A stretch of DNA of 64,000 nt, taken from contig JAGFNK010000258.1 in NCBI GenBank assembly GCA_025769875.1, forward strand, positions 1-64,000, written 5' to 3'. The translations under genes and the position numbers were made by a program. This DNA is from Russula earlei. Taxonomy: Eukaryota > Basidiomycota > Agaricomycetes > Russulales > Russulaceae. Each line of letters opens with the position of its first letter. Position 1 is the first letter of the stretch. Under the pieces are notes generated by a model, which was not told the origin of the DNA, searched no databases, and saw only the letters and a program-made list of their open reading frames with translations. This document shows, piece after piece, positions 45,225 to 56,439 of the stretch.

Positions 45225-48200
45225 TGCGCGTCACGACTCCAGGCCAAGACCACAAGAACACCCAATGGCCATGAAACAATCCTGTTCAACCACAAACCCA
45301 GTGCGTTTTTTTTTTCTTTTTTTCTTTTTTCTTGCTCTTTTTAACCTGTTCTCACAGGAAGAGAATGGCCAGTGCCATGGCAATGACACAGGGGTCAGAA
45401 TGCTGAGGAGTTGTCAATGAGTGTGACACCCATTTTGTGCTTTTTTGTCCTTTCTTTTGTTTTTCTCTCTGCCTCCTCAGCTCTACTTTGTGTCTTTCTC
45501 TGGCCCTGAACACTGTGCAAAGTCTGCCCGCTTTGCAAGCAGCATTTTTCGTGTGTGACCACTCGTACATTCGTGTATGTACCCCAAGTGCTCTTTTCTC
45601 TTGCTTTCTCTCTCTCTTTCCCTTTTTCCTGCCCTTCCCACCCCACTTCCTGCAAGATGAACAACCAATTGTCCCATGCCAGATGGTTCTTCAAGCAGAT
45701 TCTGTCTGTGACCTCAAATGTGCCTTTTCCCATGTGCACATCCATTTGTTTCTCACAAATTTTTCTATTCCCTTTCTCTCCCACTTTCTTGACCTCCCAT
45801 GCACCCTCTGCCCTGCAAGTGACCTCAGTCCAAGACCACAAGAGCACCCAACGGCCATGAAAACAATTCTGTGCAATCACAAAACCCATGCACTCTTTTC
45901 TTTTTCTTTTTTTTCTTCTTTCTTTCTCTCTTCTCTCTAACCTGTGCTCAGCAACAGCATGACCAGGACCACAGTGATGATGCTGCTGTCAAGATGCTGG
46001 CGAGACTATGAGTGTTGGTGCATTTTTTTTCACTTTTATCTTTTTCCTCTCTTTTACTTTGCACTGTGCTAACCATGTCTTCCAGGTCTAGGTTGCATGG
46101 TGTGCATGTACACAGCCATTTGCAGGCCCATGAAAGGCCATTCTCCTGGTTTCCAAATCCCTTACATGGTCCTGGCCAGCCCAGTGTCAACCAGCAACAA
46201 TAGTTTTTGTTTGGCACCACCCCCAGTGAGCTTCCTTTTCCTTTCTTCTGTTTTCTTTTCATTTATTATAATGTTTAGTTGGCTAGGGCACGTGACCTGT
46301 TTCATTTCCCTGGCCCAGAGACTGTGCAACATCTGCCCACACTGACAAGTAGTGGTCTTTGCATGCAGATCACCCAGACTTTTGCTTCTCCCTTCTCTCC
46401 CTCCTTCTTCATCTCCCCCTCCCCCACTTCCTGCAAGGCCAACAACCCAGCCCCAATCCACAAAACTCTTCAAGCAGCTTCTGTCCATGACACACAAGGT
46501 CCCTCAAATATCACTGGCCTGTTTCTCTGCACAAGCACATGCGTTTTTCATTAAAATTTTCCCTTCCTTTCCTCTTTTCTTGCTTTTGGGTCTTTCTAAT
46601 CCACTCTATATTCAAAGACCTGATGGTGTGCGATGCAATTTTCATGCATTGAGCTCTGCATGTTTTTTTTTCCTATTTATTTCCATTGCCTTCTCTCCTG
46701 CGTGCGTGATTTTCACACATCGCAGTGACCAAGTGCATTTTTCCTTTCATTTTTATGAGCTCTCTCTCATGCCCACCCCCCTCTCCTCAAGTGCTCCAGG
46801 CTCCCTCCAGACTTGATCGTACAATCCCCACATTAGACCTGGATGACAAGATATGCATGTTTTCACGTGAGCACTATTATCCTGCATTAAACTGTGTGTG
46901 TGCATGTTTCTTTTTTCTCTTTTTCTTTCATTTGTATGCAAGTTCGACACACCATACAAAAGCTGAATGGCCCCACCAATGCCACTCCCTTGCCACCTCC
47001 ATCATCTTGCCAACACATGCCACATGACTGTGATCACCTTCGCGTGTGTGTTCTCCTGACAACCAATGCACATGAAGGTGAATGGTCCAGCCCAACACCA
47101 CTCCCCCACCATAATCTCACCCTCAATGCATGCTGTGCCATCGCCTGCACCCTCCCAACAAATCAACACACCACGAAGGCCGAATAGCCCTGCCCAATGC
47201 CACTCACTTGCTGCCTCCATTATGCCAGCACACGCCATGTGATCATCATTGCCTTTGCAAACGCTGATCAAAGCAACACCCGGCACCAGGAGGAAAGGTA
47301 CGGTCCTCTCCTCTCCCCTCCCTTCTCCTCTACCCTGCTCCCCCACCCTGACCGGGGACAGCACAGCCAGGACCAAACCCAGTGAGCTTCCTTTCTTTTT
47401 TTTTCTTTCCTTTTCACTCACTCTTTCTAACATCTCCTCACAGCAACAGGCAGTCATGCTTTCACTATGTACAACCATGACCCAATGGCCATGACCACTG
47501 AATGGCACAAGCAGCCACCATGACTTTTCCCAGCGCCCTGACCAGGTAATGTCTCTGGGCACATTCATGCAACAGCAGCGCATTTTTTCTCTTTTTGTCT
47601 TTTCTGCCCCTGTTCTGCAAAATACAACAGCTGAGGGCCAGAATGATTTGGTCTTCACCCAATAGCCATGAAAAATCGGTGCAACCACAAACTCTCGGTG
47701 CACCAGTTCCAGCTCAGTGAGGAGTGAGCCTCTCGCTCACCTGCTTACCATGCTGTATCGCATTTCCTGTCAGTGTTGATCTTGCACATGCGTTTTTCTT
47801 TTTTTTTTTTCTCTTATTTCCTCCTTCCTCTCCTCAAACCTCCCTCTACATGCTTGAGACCAACCCCACACTTGAAACCCCATTGGCACACAACTGTGCA
47901 TCCTGTGTGCATGATTTTTGCACGATTCCCTGTGCCTTTTTGTTTTTATTCTCCCATGCCATATCCATATCCATGTGGCAACCATGCATGTGTGCATGCC
48001 CCTCCCAGTTCCAGCTGGCTATCTTTTACCAGTGTGTGCATGCGTGCATGTGTTTTTCCTTTTCTCTTTCTATCTAACACCCGCTTCTGACTGAAGGACA
48101 TGCAACTGGCCAATTCCCCTGCCCAATGGCAGCAGCACCTTTGCCGGCATCAATGATATCTTCCCCCACAATGTCCACCCCTTCCCCCTCCACACTCAAT

Positions 48201-48366
48201 GATACAATCCCCTCACTTGACCTGGATGGCAAGAAATGTGTGCTTTCCCATGTGTGCAATTATCGCATGTTTGTGTGCATGCATTTTCCCTTTTTTCTTC
48301 TTTCTTTTTGTGCTGCCACCCACCATGAGAAACCAGCCAGCAGTCAAAGACAGGGACACACACACA
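45225..48366. repeat. pyrimidine-rich degenerate repeat region
   Basis: 3.1 kb with strongly C+T-rich plus strand and many T or TTTCTT runs. It is built from diverged copies of 500-700 bp modules. For example, 45225-45420 resembles 45808-46012, sharing CAAGACCACAAGA and GGCCATGAAA. The segment with CTGTGCAAAGTCTGCCC near 45515 resembles the one near 46323. Frames up to 233 codons are low-complexity by-products. The same material continues after element C (55703-56100), so C inserted into it. Confidence 0.6.
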
Positions 48367-48371
48367 CAACT

Positions 48372-48851
48372 TGTCACAAGAACCAGCTATTTGGAATGGA
48401 CCGGCAACCGGGATAGCCCTACCTGGACTCAGCCTCATGCTTGACTTGTTTACTATGGCTCGTTCACCCTTGACTCATGCCTGAACATGACTCTTCCTCA
48501 TGCTCACCCTGATCGACTCATACCTACTATTTGATATTGTAGTATACTCTGTGTATATAAGACCTTCTGAGGAGAGAATAAGCCCTAGGCTTGTTCTCCT
48601 GTGAATACACTGGATAACACCTCTGGAAATGCCTAAGCTCTTAAGTCCTCAACTTGAGATTTCTTGTATCGCTAAGTCTTCCAGATGTGAAGACTTACCA
48701 ATCATTTCCCCTCTCTGTGGTACACACTAGTCAGTGCTGTGTTGTCACCAAGATCCCCAAACTTCGTGAGAACTTGTTGTCTCGCTCAACTCGTTGCGTT
48801 TATTTCGCACATGAACAGATTTGTCAGCAACACTGCCCCCAGTCGGTGACA
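48372..48851 (+). repeat. 5' LTR of C (480 bp) with promoter
   Basis: TGTCACAAGAACC...GGTGACA. U3 contains several TGACTCAT-like words. TATATAA at 48554-48560; predicted transcript start AGGCTTGTTCT at 48587. Differs from the 3' LTR at about 35 sites, nearly all CG versus TG or CA. Confidence 0.97.
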
Positions 48852-48853
48852 TT

Positions 48854-48864
48854 AGAACAAGCCT
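48854..48864 (+). other. self-priming primer site of C
   Basis: AGAACAAGCCT, two bases after the LTR, is the exact 11-base reverse complement of AGGCTTGTTCT at 48587-48597, which begins 33 bases after the TATA box. Tf1 also uses the first 11 transcript bases as its own primer. Confidence 0.78.
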
Positions 48865-48927
48865 CCGTTCTCTCGAACCCTCAACCCCGAATGCTCACTT
48901 GCACCAAATACATCGATTTCTCTAAAC

Positions 48928-50634
48928 ATGTCCACCATGGCTAGAGACTGGAGGCTCAAAGGAGAGCCTATGCCAACAAAGGAAGCCCTGGCAGCTCTGG
49001 AATGTCCCTTCAGACTGCTCCCAGATGCCGCCAAGATAGTGCCAACAATGTTCGATGATGGCACTGAATATTTCCGAGTAGGAGACAACTTCGCTCCCTG
49101 GTCCAGTTACTATGTCATCTGGAGAGGAGCTAAGGTAGCACTAGGCAACATCTATGGAGTTTGGTTTGAAATCGAGAAATGCGAAGACTACTGGGTAGCT
49201 TCACGCGTCGCTTGACCGGCCTTTAAATTGGCTCAGAATCCCTTGCCTGGAATCGACATGGATAGGCTGACTTGTTCCGGAGCACCTATCCCTAGTTCCA
49301 AAGCCCCGACGCATGCTCTGATGCCCGGACCCACCCCTCATGACATGACACCAATGGAACAAGAAACTACCATTCAAACTCAAATCTTCCCACCTCAAGA
49401 TGAACCTCAACCCGAAGAAATCAAAGGTGCATCGTCCAGAACAGCGCAAGTTCTCCCACATGCCGCCCAGTTCCAAGGCTTCAGAGGGTGCAGAAAACGC
49501 CCTCCAAGCCCCAATCCCAATGACTACGCCTACCCCACCACAGAAGACCCTCACACCCCTTGTTCTGAGAATGGCAAACTCGAAGGAATTCCACCAAAGA
49601 CCTTCACTGGAGATCGAGGATGCACACATGTGTTCCTCACAGCATTTAACAGATTTATGATGATGAACCACGATTCCAAGATTGCTGCGGACCCCATTAA
49701 GAAGTGTGCTTACTTCTTATCCTTGCTAGATGGCCCCAAGGTCAATGGATGGATTGAAACCATGGACAAATGGCTTTGCATTGTCCAATGCGATTCCACA
49801 GAAATCCCTTTTGGGATGGATGCCTGGGAGGCCATGGAACAGAAATTCAAACACGCCTTCACCAACTATGCTGAAAAGGAACGTGCCCAAGATCGCCTCT
49901 GAGAACTCAAGATGAAAGGCGACAACCTCGATGAATATATTGCCAATTTTGAACTACTTGCCGGGCATGCTGGGATCAATACTAATGACCCGACCGCAAT
50001 GCGTCTCTTCACATGCAGTCTCCCCCACAGCCTCATCGAGTCCTGCCTCAACCTTGAGACCCAATTACATTCATCCAATGGGTTGCAGCAGCACAGAAAC
50101 ATCACCGAGTCTGGATGCGCCACCGTGCAATCCTTTCAGACCACGCAATTGCATGTGGCCACAATCCAACTGGAAGCACAAACCGCCCTTGGGCTTGCCT
50201 TTCAAACTGGGGCACTCACAACCACAACAACCAATCAAATGCAAACCCCACACCATCCACACCTTCCCCCATGCGACCCGAACGCCATGGACACTAGTGC
50301 AGGCGTGGCATGCAAAGCAACTACCAAAGCCGAGAAACAGAAACATCGAGAAGAAGGGAGGTGTTTCCACTGCTCCCTTTGAGGACACCTAGTTCGCGAC
50401 TGTCCCACGAAACCAAAACGCGAAACGATGTGTGCACGTGCTACAGACGCCAGCACCACATCTGAATCCTCCATTGTGGAGGTTATCGAAGAAGATGCCA
50501 TCACCACTTTGGTGAGGACAGCGAAGGCACTCTCTGTTGAGGACAGAGAATCCTTCATTAAGGCTCTTATTGGGAGAAGAAGAGCAGGATTTTGTGGAAA
50601 GCCTGAGTGTATTGGCTATCGCCCGGGCCCTTAA
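48928..50634 (+). pseudogene. element C gag
   Basis: One frame from ATG 48928 (or 48937), interrupted only by TGA at 49213, 49900 and 50380. Residues 1-95 form a separate N-terminal domain with YYVIWRGAKVALGNIYGVW, faintly like the viroplasmin/RNase H1 N-terminal fold. Then a Pro-rich linker, the Gag core (about 49600-50060: GCTHVFLTAFNRFMM, YFLSLLDG, LDEYIANFELLAGHAG) and a zinc knuckle CFHCSL.GHLVRDC (50362-50403) whose third spacer residue is now a stop. Each TGA stands where Arg (CGA) fits. Close to the Gag of element A. Confidence 0.88.
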
Positions 50635-53600
50635 AGTTGATTCAGTGTACAAATCTCTTAGGAAATCAATACAAGTGAAAGTTACTATTTACACTGGATC
50701 AGACAAAGCTGAAAGACAAGCACTGTTAGACAGCGGAGCAACCAAATGCTTTATGTCCCCAAGATAGCCAAAGAACTCCAACTTAAAACCCAAGAGTTGA
50801 TACCACCAAGAAGAGTTAAGAACGTCAATGGCACCTTAAATCATCTAGGGAAGGTCACTTCAAAAGTGGAATGTGAATTGAAACTACTAGGCAAGACGAG
50901 CAGACATCAATTCCTCATAGCAGACATCAGACAAGATGCCATCATCTTAGGATATCCGTTCTTGGAAGCAATGAACCCAAGAATTGACTGTCCAAAGGAA
51001 CGATGATGGGCAGAATAACACTAACAACACAGACTATGACACCAGACTGGGTCAGAATGATCCCCACCTGGGAGGAAGGAGACAAATTGTGGCTACAGAC
51101 CAGAATAAGGAAGACAATGGTAGCTCAACAATTAGCAGAAAACCGCACTTGATAAAAAGGACCAAACCTGGCAGGAATTAATCCCGACCCAATACCACCA
51201 ATACAAGGAAGTCTTTATGGAAAAAGAGTCGGAAAGATTTCCTGGAGAAAGGAAATGGGATCATGCTATCAACCTTAAACCAGACGCACCGACTTCGATC
51301 AACCTGCCGAGTATACCCCTTATCTCCCAAAGAGAAAGAAGAACAACAAAAATTCCTGGAACAAAACCTATGGCTCAAAAGAATCAGAAGATCAAACTCC
51401 CCCTATGCAAGTGGGTTCTTCCTCATAAAAAAGAAAGACAGAAAATTCAGGCCGGTCCAAGACTACAGAAAACTTAACCAATGGACCATACCTAACATCT
51501 ACCCATTACCCCTAATCCCAGAACTGATACACGCGCTTGCTGAAAAAGCACTGTTCACCAAATTTGATGTTAGATGAGGATATAACAATATCAGAATAAA
51601 AAATGGAGATGAATGGAAAGCTGCCTTCAAAACTAGCAATGGACTATTCGAACCAACAGTAATGTTCTTTGGCCTAACAAACTCACCAGCAACCTTTCAA
51701 ACTATGATGGACGATATCTTTCAGGAAGAACTCACCCAAGGATGGCTAAAAATCTACATGGACAACATTATCATAGCTACAGAAGACAATGAAACAATGC
51801 ACAAAAACAAAGTAAACCACATCTTAGCTAAACTTAAAAAGCACAATTTATACCTCAAACCTGAAAAATGCCAGTTCCACAAAAGAAAGGTAGAATACCT
51901 TGGAGTCATCATTGGCAATGGAAAGGTAGAAATGGACCCCATCAAAGTAAAAGGAATCAGCAAATGGCCTACACCTCTTTCACTAAAGGAAGTTAGAAGT
52001 TTCTTAGGATTTTGTAACTTTTACAGAAACTTCATCCCCAACTTCTCATTAAAAGCACAACCACTCAACGACCTAACCAAGAAAAACAGACAATGGTCCT
52101 GGGGAGAAAAAGAGCAGAACGCCTTTGACAAATTAAAAGATACCTGCATCAGATACCCCATGCTTTACACCCCAAATTGGACAAAATAATTCTTCCTGGA
52201 CACAGACGCATCTGGATTTGCACTAGGGGCTGTTATCTCCCAAAAATACGATGACGGTCTACATCCAATAGCATTCTACTCTAGAACACTATTAGATGCT
52301 GAAAGAAATTACGATGCCCATGACAAGGAACTAGCAGCAGTCATCTTTGGTCTAAAAAGCGGATGCCCATTCTTCCTAGGAGCTAAAGAACCAGTAATCG
52401 TCAGAACAGACCATAAAAACTTAACATATTTTAAAGAACCACAGAAACTAACAGCACAACAAACCAGATGGATGCAATACATGCAAGACTTCAACATAAC
52501 CATGGAACATGTCCCAGGACACACACATACCATTGCCAACACACTTTCTCATTGCAAAGACCTTAACAAGGGGATAGAAGAACAAAAAACCACACTACTT
52601 CCCCCCAATATTCTCTTGCGAAAAACCTACATACCAGACAAAATTGACACACGACGAGAAATTCTCAAACAATTTCATGACTCCCCTACAGCAGGACACC
52701 CTGGAATTGCTAACACATGGGATTTAGTCAAACAACACTATGAAGGACCAAGACTATGACAGTTCATTGAGAATTACATCAAAGGATGCGCAAAATGTCA
52801 AGAATCCAAAACCAATGTACACAGAAAGAAAGCCCCACTATTTCCAATCGACACACACATTTAACAAGGCCCCTTTCAATACGTATCAATGGACCTAATC
52901 ACCAACCTTCCCAAATCAGGAGGGTTTGACAGCATCCTCACCATTGTCGATCAAGGATGCTCAAAAGCAACAAGATTCATCCCCTGTAACAAGACTATCG
53001 ATGGAACAGGTGTTGCACATGAGTATCTAAAACACCTTGTACCTTGGTTCGGAATTCCAAAACAAATCATATCTGACAGAGACCCTCAATTTACATCCAA
53101 CTTCTCTAAGGCCTTATGTAAAAACCTAGGAATCAAACAAAACATGTCCTCAGCATTTCATCCCCAAACGGACGGGCAGACAGAAAGGATGATTGCCTGG
53201 ATAGAACAATACCTATGACTATGGGCTGGACAGCAACAGCACAACTGGTCCAAAGTACTCCCCATTGCCGAATTCACACACAACTCCTGGAAACATGAAG
53301 TCACGTGACAGTCACCTCATGAACTCCTCATGGGATTCAAACCTCAAATAGACGTCAACCTCATTGATGACAACGTTCCAGCCAGCACTAACAGGCTCCT
53401 AGAACTAGAAGAATCTAGACAAGGTGCACAACAACTTCTAGAACGAAGACAACAACCTAAAGGTCCAGACAAACTGGAAATGAAAGAAGGAACCTTAGTT
53501 TGGTTAGAGGCAAAAAACTTGAAGACATGAGGAGCTTGTAAGCTCATCCCCAAATGATACGGACCATTCCCAATCAAGAAGAAGATTTCCAAAGTCACCT

Positions 53601-53914
53601 ATCAATTGGAACTACCTCCTTCCATGAAAATACACAATGTTTTTCACACAAACCTCCTTCTACCATACATAGAAACAGAAGAGTACAGCACCCCCTTTAC
53701 ACAACCTCCCCCAGTGATCAAGGGTGAAGAAGAATATGAAATTGAAGCCATTCTAGATGCGAGAAGATTTGGAAGGACACATAAAATTCAATACCTCGTA
53801 CATTGGAAGGGATGCCCTTCTGCAGATGACTCATGGGTCGACCACCACGACCTCAACGCATCAGCTCTATTAAAAAATTATTACTCCACTATGGCTGGAC
53901 AACCAGACGTATAA
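50537..53914 (+). pseudogene. element C pol: PR, RT, RNase H, IN, chromodomain
   Basis: Protease LLDSGAT (about 50730) then, after a 1-base shift near 50756, ILGYPFLEAMNP. Further shifts lie near 51003 and 51290, and the frame is constant from 51263 to 53914. RT: FDVR.GYNN, FFGLTNSPATFQ, YMDN (51755-51766). RNase H: FFLDTDASG, HDKELAAV, TDHKNL; the last Asp has become Asn (IANTLSH). Integrase: zinc finger HDSPTAGH...CAKC, Asp IVDQGCSKA (a D-R-F/S variant), Asp SDRDPQF, Glu GQTERM. GPF module and chromodomain (YLVHWKG, 53788-53808). Stops at 51575, 52187, 52757, 52862, 53216, 53306, 53528 and 53555, six of eight TGA. Confidence 0.92.
52556..52576 (+). other. central polypurine tract of C
   Basis: Twenty-one bases ending AACAAGGGGATA, identical to 55201-55221 next to the 3' LTR. 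They lie between RNase H and integrase, encoding KDLNKGI, the same position as in element L. Confidence 0.55.
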
Positions 53915-53959
53915 AACAAAGACATCACAAAAGACTCCAACCTCCTTGTCAAACCACTC

Positions 53960-54740
53960 CCCAGAGAAGAATGACCTCTCCCACATCTTCACCTACTTCC
54001 ACCACTACTCTTGTCCCTCTCCCTCCTTCCAGAGAGGCCTCCCCCCTTCCCACTGATACTATCAATTTTAGAATCCAAACCAGATGAGCAGCTAGACACA
54101 CTGCAATGATCATCCAAGCAACCGAGCTCTGGTCCATGCCCCTTCCCACCATCATTCGCAGCTTTGCTAACCGATCTCCTTCACGCAGAGCTACCCCTCA
54201 CATCCGAACCCCTAGTCCTGCTCCCAGTCGATCCATCACTGCCTCACCAGAACCTCTTCCCATACCACCCCGAACCAACACTCCCCCTCTCCAATACCCT
54301 CCACCAACCAACAACATCATACTCAACACAAACCCAACCACTCCCTCACAACCAGAAATGGAGGAAACCCCTCCCGCCTACGCACCACCAAACCGCCCTA
54401 CACCCATGTTGACAGATGCCGAAGTAATGGGAGAAGACTGGATGGAGAACGACCCTCAGTTCTGAGACCTTCTCATCCCAGACCCAGGAAACAAAGATGA
54501 CACAACCGCTCCTCAATTCACCATGTATGATCTTGACTCCCTATACCCCACCATCTTCGCCACATATGGGCCAGGCTGTCCCATCCATCCATCCCACATC
54601 CGCGCTTGTGCAGACCCTTACCCTTGCCCCTTGCTCACCAAAATGGATGCATTTCTCTTTCAAGAAACTCTCAGACATACTAAAGCTGTCGATGAGGCCT
54701 TATGACTTGAAGCTGACCTGACTCTTACCGCAGAAGTATA
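53960..54740 (+). pseudogene. element C post-pol frame, Pro-rich part
   Basis: After the pol stop at 53914, frame 1 is open from about 54079 with only TGA breaks (54463, 54703). It encodes a Pro/Thr/Ser-rich region (54106-54400, ending ETPPAYAPPNRP) and a segment YDLDSLYPTIFATYGPGCP. It joins the zinc-knuckle frame at 54753 by a one-base shift. Probably the N-terminal half of the same extra protein. Family not recognised. Confidence 0.55.
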
Positions 54741-54752
54741 CCACTATGACAA

Positions 54753-55202
54753 ATGATCAAGAAGGTCCAAGACTATGCTAAGAGATTAGCAGACATGCGC
54801 AGGACCTTTCATGATTTCATATGGGAGCTAAGGGAGTCCGAGATGCAACTGGCCCAAGCTAATGCAGTCAAGAGAATCAAACCCCACGTCCTCTTTCAAA
54901 CTTTTCCCCAACTCACTCATGCAGAATTGAATGATGCCAGAGAAGCCATTATGGACCCCTGGTACCAGTTTGCCCCTTGCACTGACAACATCTGTTCCTG
55001 GTGTAAAGACCCTCACCATGACACTCGCGAGTGTGCACAAATAGCAACCTGTGTCCTCTGCAATCACAAAGGACACCTTGCAGAGCAATGTAGATTCCCC
55101 CACTGTCAGTGCAAATCTGACTGTCAATTTTGGGTCCCTAGGGACCAGATTCATTTTCACACTCACACCTGTTCTTCAACCATATGCCCATACACAGGCT
55201 AA
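54753..55202 (+). CDS. element C extra ORF with two zinc knuckles
   Basis: 149 codons from ATG 54753. A helical, charged N-terminal half (VQDYAKRLADMRRTF, LRESEMQLAQ) is followed by two perfect CCHC knuckles C-x2-C-x4-H-x4-C: CSWCKDPHHDTREC and CVLCNHKGHLAEQC. A Cys/His-rich tail follows (CQCKSDC, HFHTHTC). It lies between the chromodomain and the 3' purine tract, where some retroelements keep env. There is no signal peptide or membrane segment, so it is not an envelope. A nucleic-acid chaperone or second nucleocapsid is the natural guess. Open while pol and gag carry stops. Confidence 0.7.
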   Translation: MIKKVQDYAKRLADMRRTFHDFIWELRESEMQLAQANAVKRIKPHVLFQTFPQLTHAELNDAREAIMDPWYQFAPCTDNICSWCKDPHHDTRECAQIATCVLCNHKGHLAEQCRFPHCQCKSDCQFWVPRDQIHFHTHTCSSTICPYTG

Positions 55203-55209
55203 AGACCTT

Positions 55210-55222
55210 AACAAGGGGATAA
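55210..55222 (+). other. 3' polypurine tract of C
   Basis: AACAAGGGGATAA immediately before TGTCAC of the 3' LTR. Confidence 0.8.
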
Positions 55223-55702
55223 TGTCACAAGAACCGGCTATTCGGAACAGACCAACAACCAGGATAGCTCTACCCGGACTCAGCCTCATGCTTGACTCAT
55301 TTACTATGACTCATTCACCCTTGACTCATGCCTGAACATGACTCTTCCTCATGCCCACCCTGATCAACTCATACCTACTATTTGATATTGTAGTATACTC
55401 TGTGTATATAAGACCTTCTGAGGAGAGAATAAGCCCTAGGCTTGTTCTCCTGTGAATACACTGGATAACACCTCTGGAAATGCCTAAGCTCTTAAGTCCT
55501 CAACTTGAGATTTCTTGTATTGCTAAGTCTTCCGCATGTGAAGACTTACTGATCATTTCCCCTCTCCATGGTACACACTAGTCAGTGCTGTGTTGTCACC
55601 GAGATCCCCGAACTTCGCGAGAACTTGTCATCTCACTCGACTCATTGCATTTATTTCGCACGTGAACAGATTTGTGAGCAACACCACCCCCAGTCGGTGA
55701 CA
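55223..55702 (+). repeat. 3' LTR of C (480 bp)
   Basis: Same length as its partner with no indels. TATA box and start block unchanged. Substitutions are mostly CG/TG/CA exchanges. Confidence 0.97.
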
Positions 55703-55707
55703 CAACT

Positions 55708-56430
55708 CCCTCTCTCCCACCACAAGTCATGCATGCACACTGCCTTGCCCTCTGCCTCTCATGTTCAATGCACACATCTTGCCTGCCACTGCTCACCTGC
55801 ACCTGCACACTTATGCTACACCTGCACCTGCATGCTCACCCACATGTTCACCCACACCCACACGCTTGCCTGCATGTTCACCTGCACCCACTTGCCTGCC
55901 ACTGCTTCATCAGGCAAAAGCCCTCCCAATGCTCAAGACACAGCTGACCACCCCTGCATGGCATCTCAGCCACATGAACTAGTGCCCACTCATTGCCACC
56001 AGTAACACCTCATATACCCTTTACAGTACATACCTGCTCTCCCACACTTGTCCCTTTGTACATGCTACTGCTTTTAGGACTCTCCCTTCTTCCTTTTCTA
56101 GTTTAGCCTAGCCCTGGTCTTGATGTATATAAACTCACTAGCTACTCTGTAGAGTAGCATAGACATAAACATGCACAGATACACATAACCAATACAGCCC
56201 CCTTTGACCCCCACTTCAACCAACTTGTGTGTGTGGCCACCCTCCATCAAGACACCCTCTTTGCTCACCTTTCCATCACATTCCCCCCTCTTTCCTCACC
56301 AAGTCTAACCATCCCCTCAGGCAAACAAGCTCCCCTTGCACCATGTGCACATACAAGTGCTGCCTTACACCATCTTTGTCAACACTGCCCCTTCCATGGA
56401 AGGTATGCAAGGGCTTGACATCATGCACCT
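55708..56430. other. no convincing gene; C-rich spacer with TATA
   Basis: Continuation of the pyrimidine-rich region. Runs of CACCTGCACC/CCCACAC words at 55795-55900, and a TATATAAAC promoter-like site at about 56124. Confidence 0.4.
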
Positions 56431-56439
56431 GTGGCTTTC

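Larger units (their letters stand above)
48372..55702 (+). mobile_element. Ty3/gypsy chromovirus C, complete; TSD CAACT
   Basis: 7,331 bp, bounded by 480-bp LTRs and flanked by CAACT (48367-48371, 55703-55707). Order: LTR, self-priming site, gag, protease, RT, RNase H, integrase, chromodomain, an extra Pro-rich and zinc-knuckle reading frame, purine tract, LTR. Pol after 51263 stays in one frame and is broken only by stops. Clearly one insertion, inactivated by point changes. Confidence 0.97.

Noticed and set aside
47002..47703. 233-codon minus frame in the pyrimidine-rich region
   Set aside because: Long because purine-rich antisense lacks stops; low complexity and no family resemblance.
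53728..55202. Envelope gene in element C
   Set aside because: Position fits, but there is no signal peptide, membrane span or furin-type site; two CCHC knuckles point to a nucleic-acid-binding protein.
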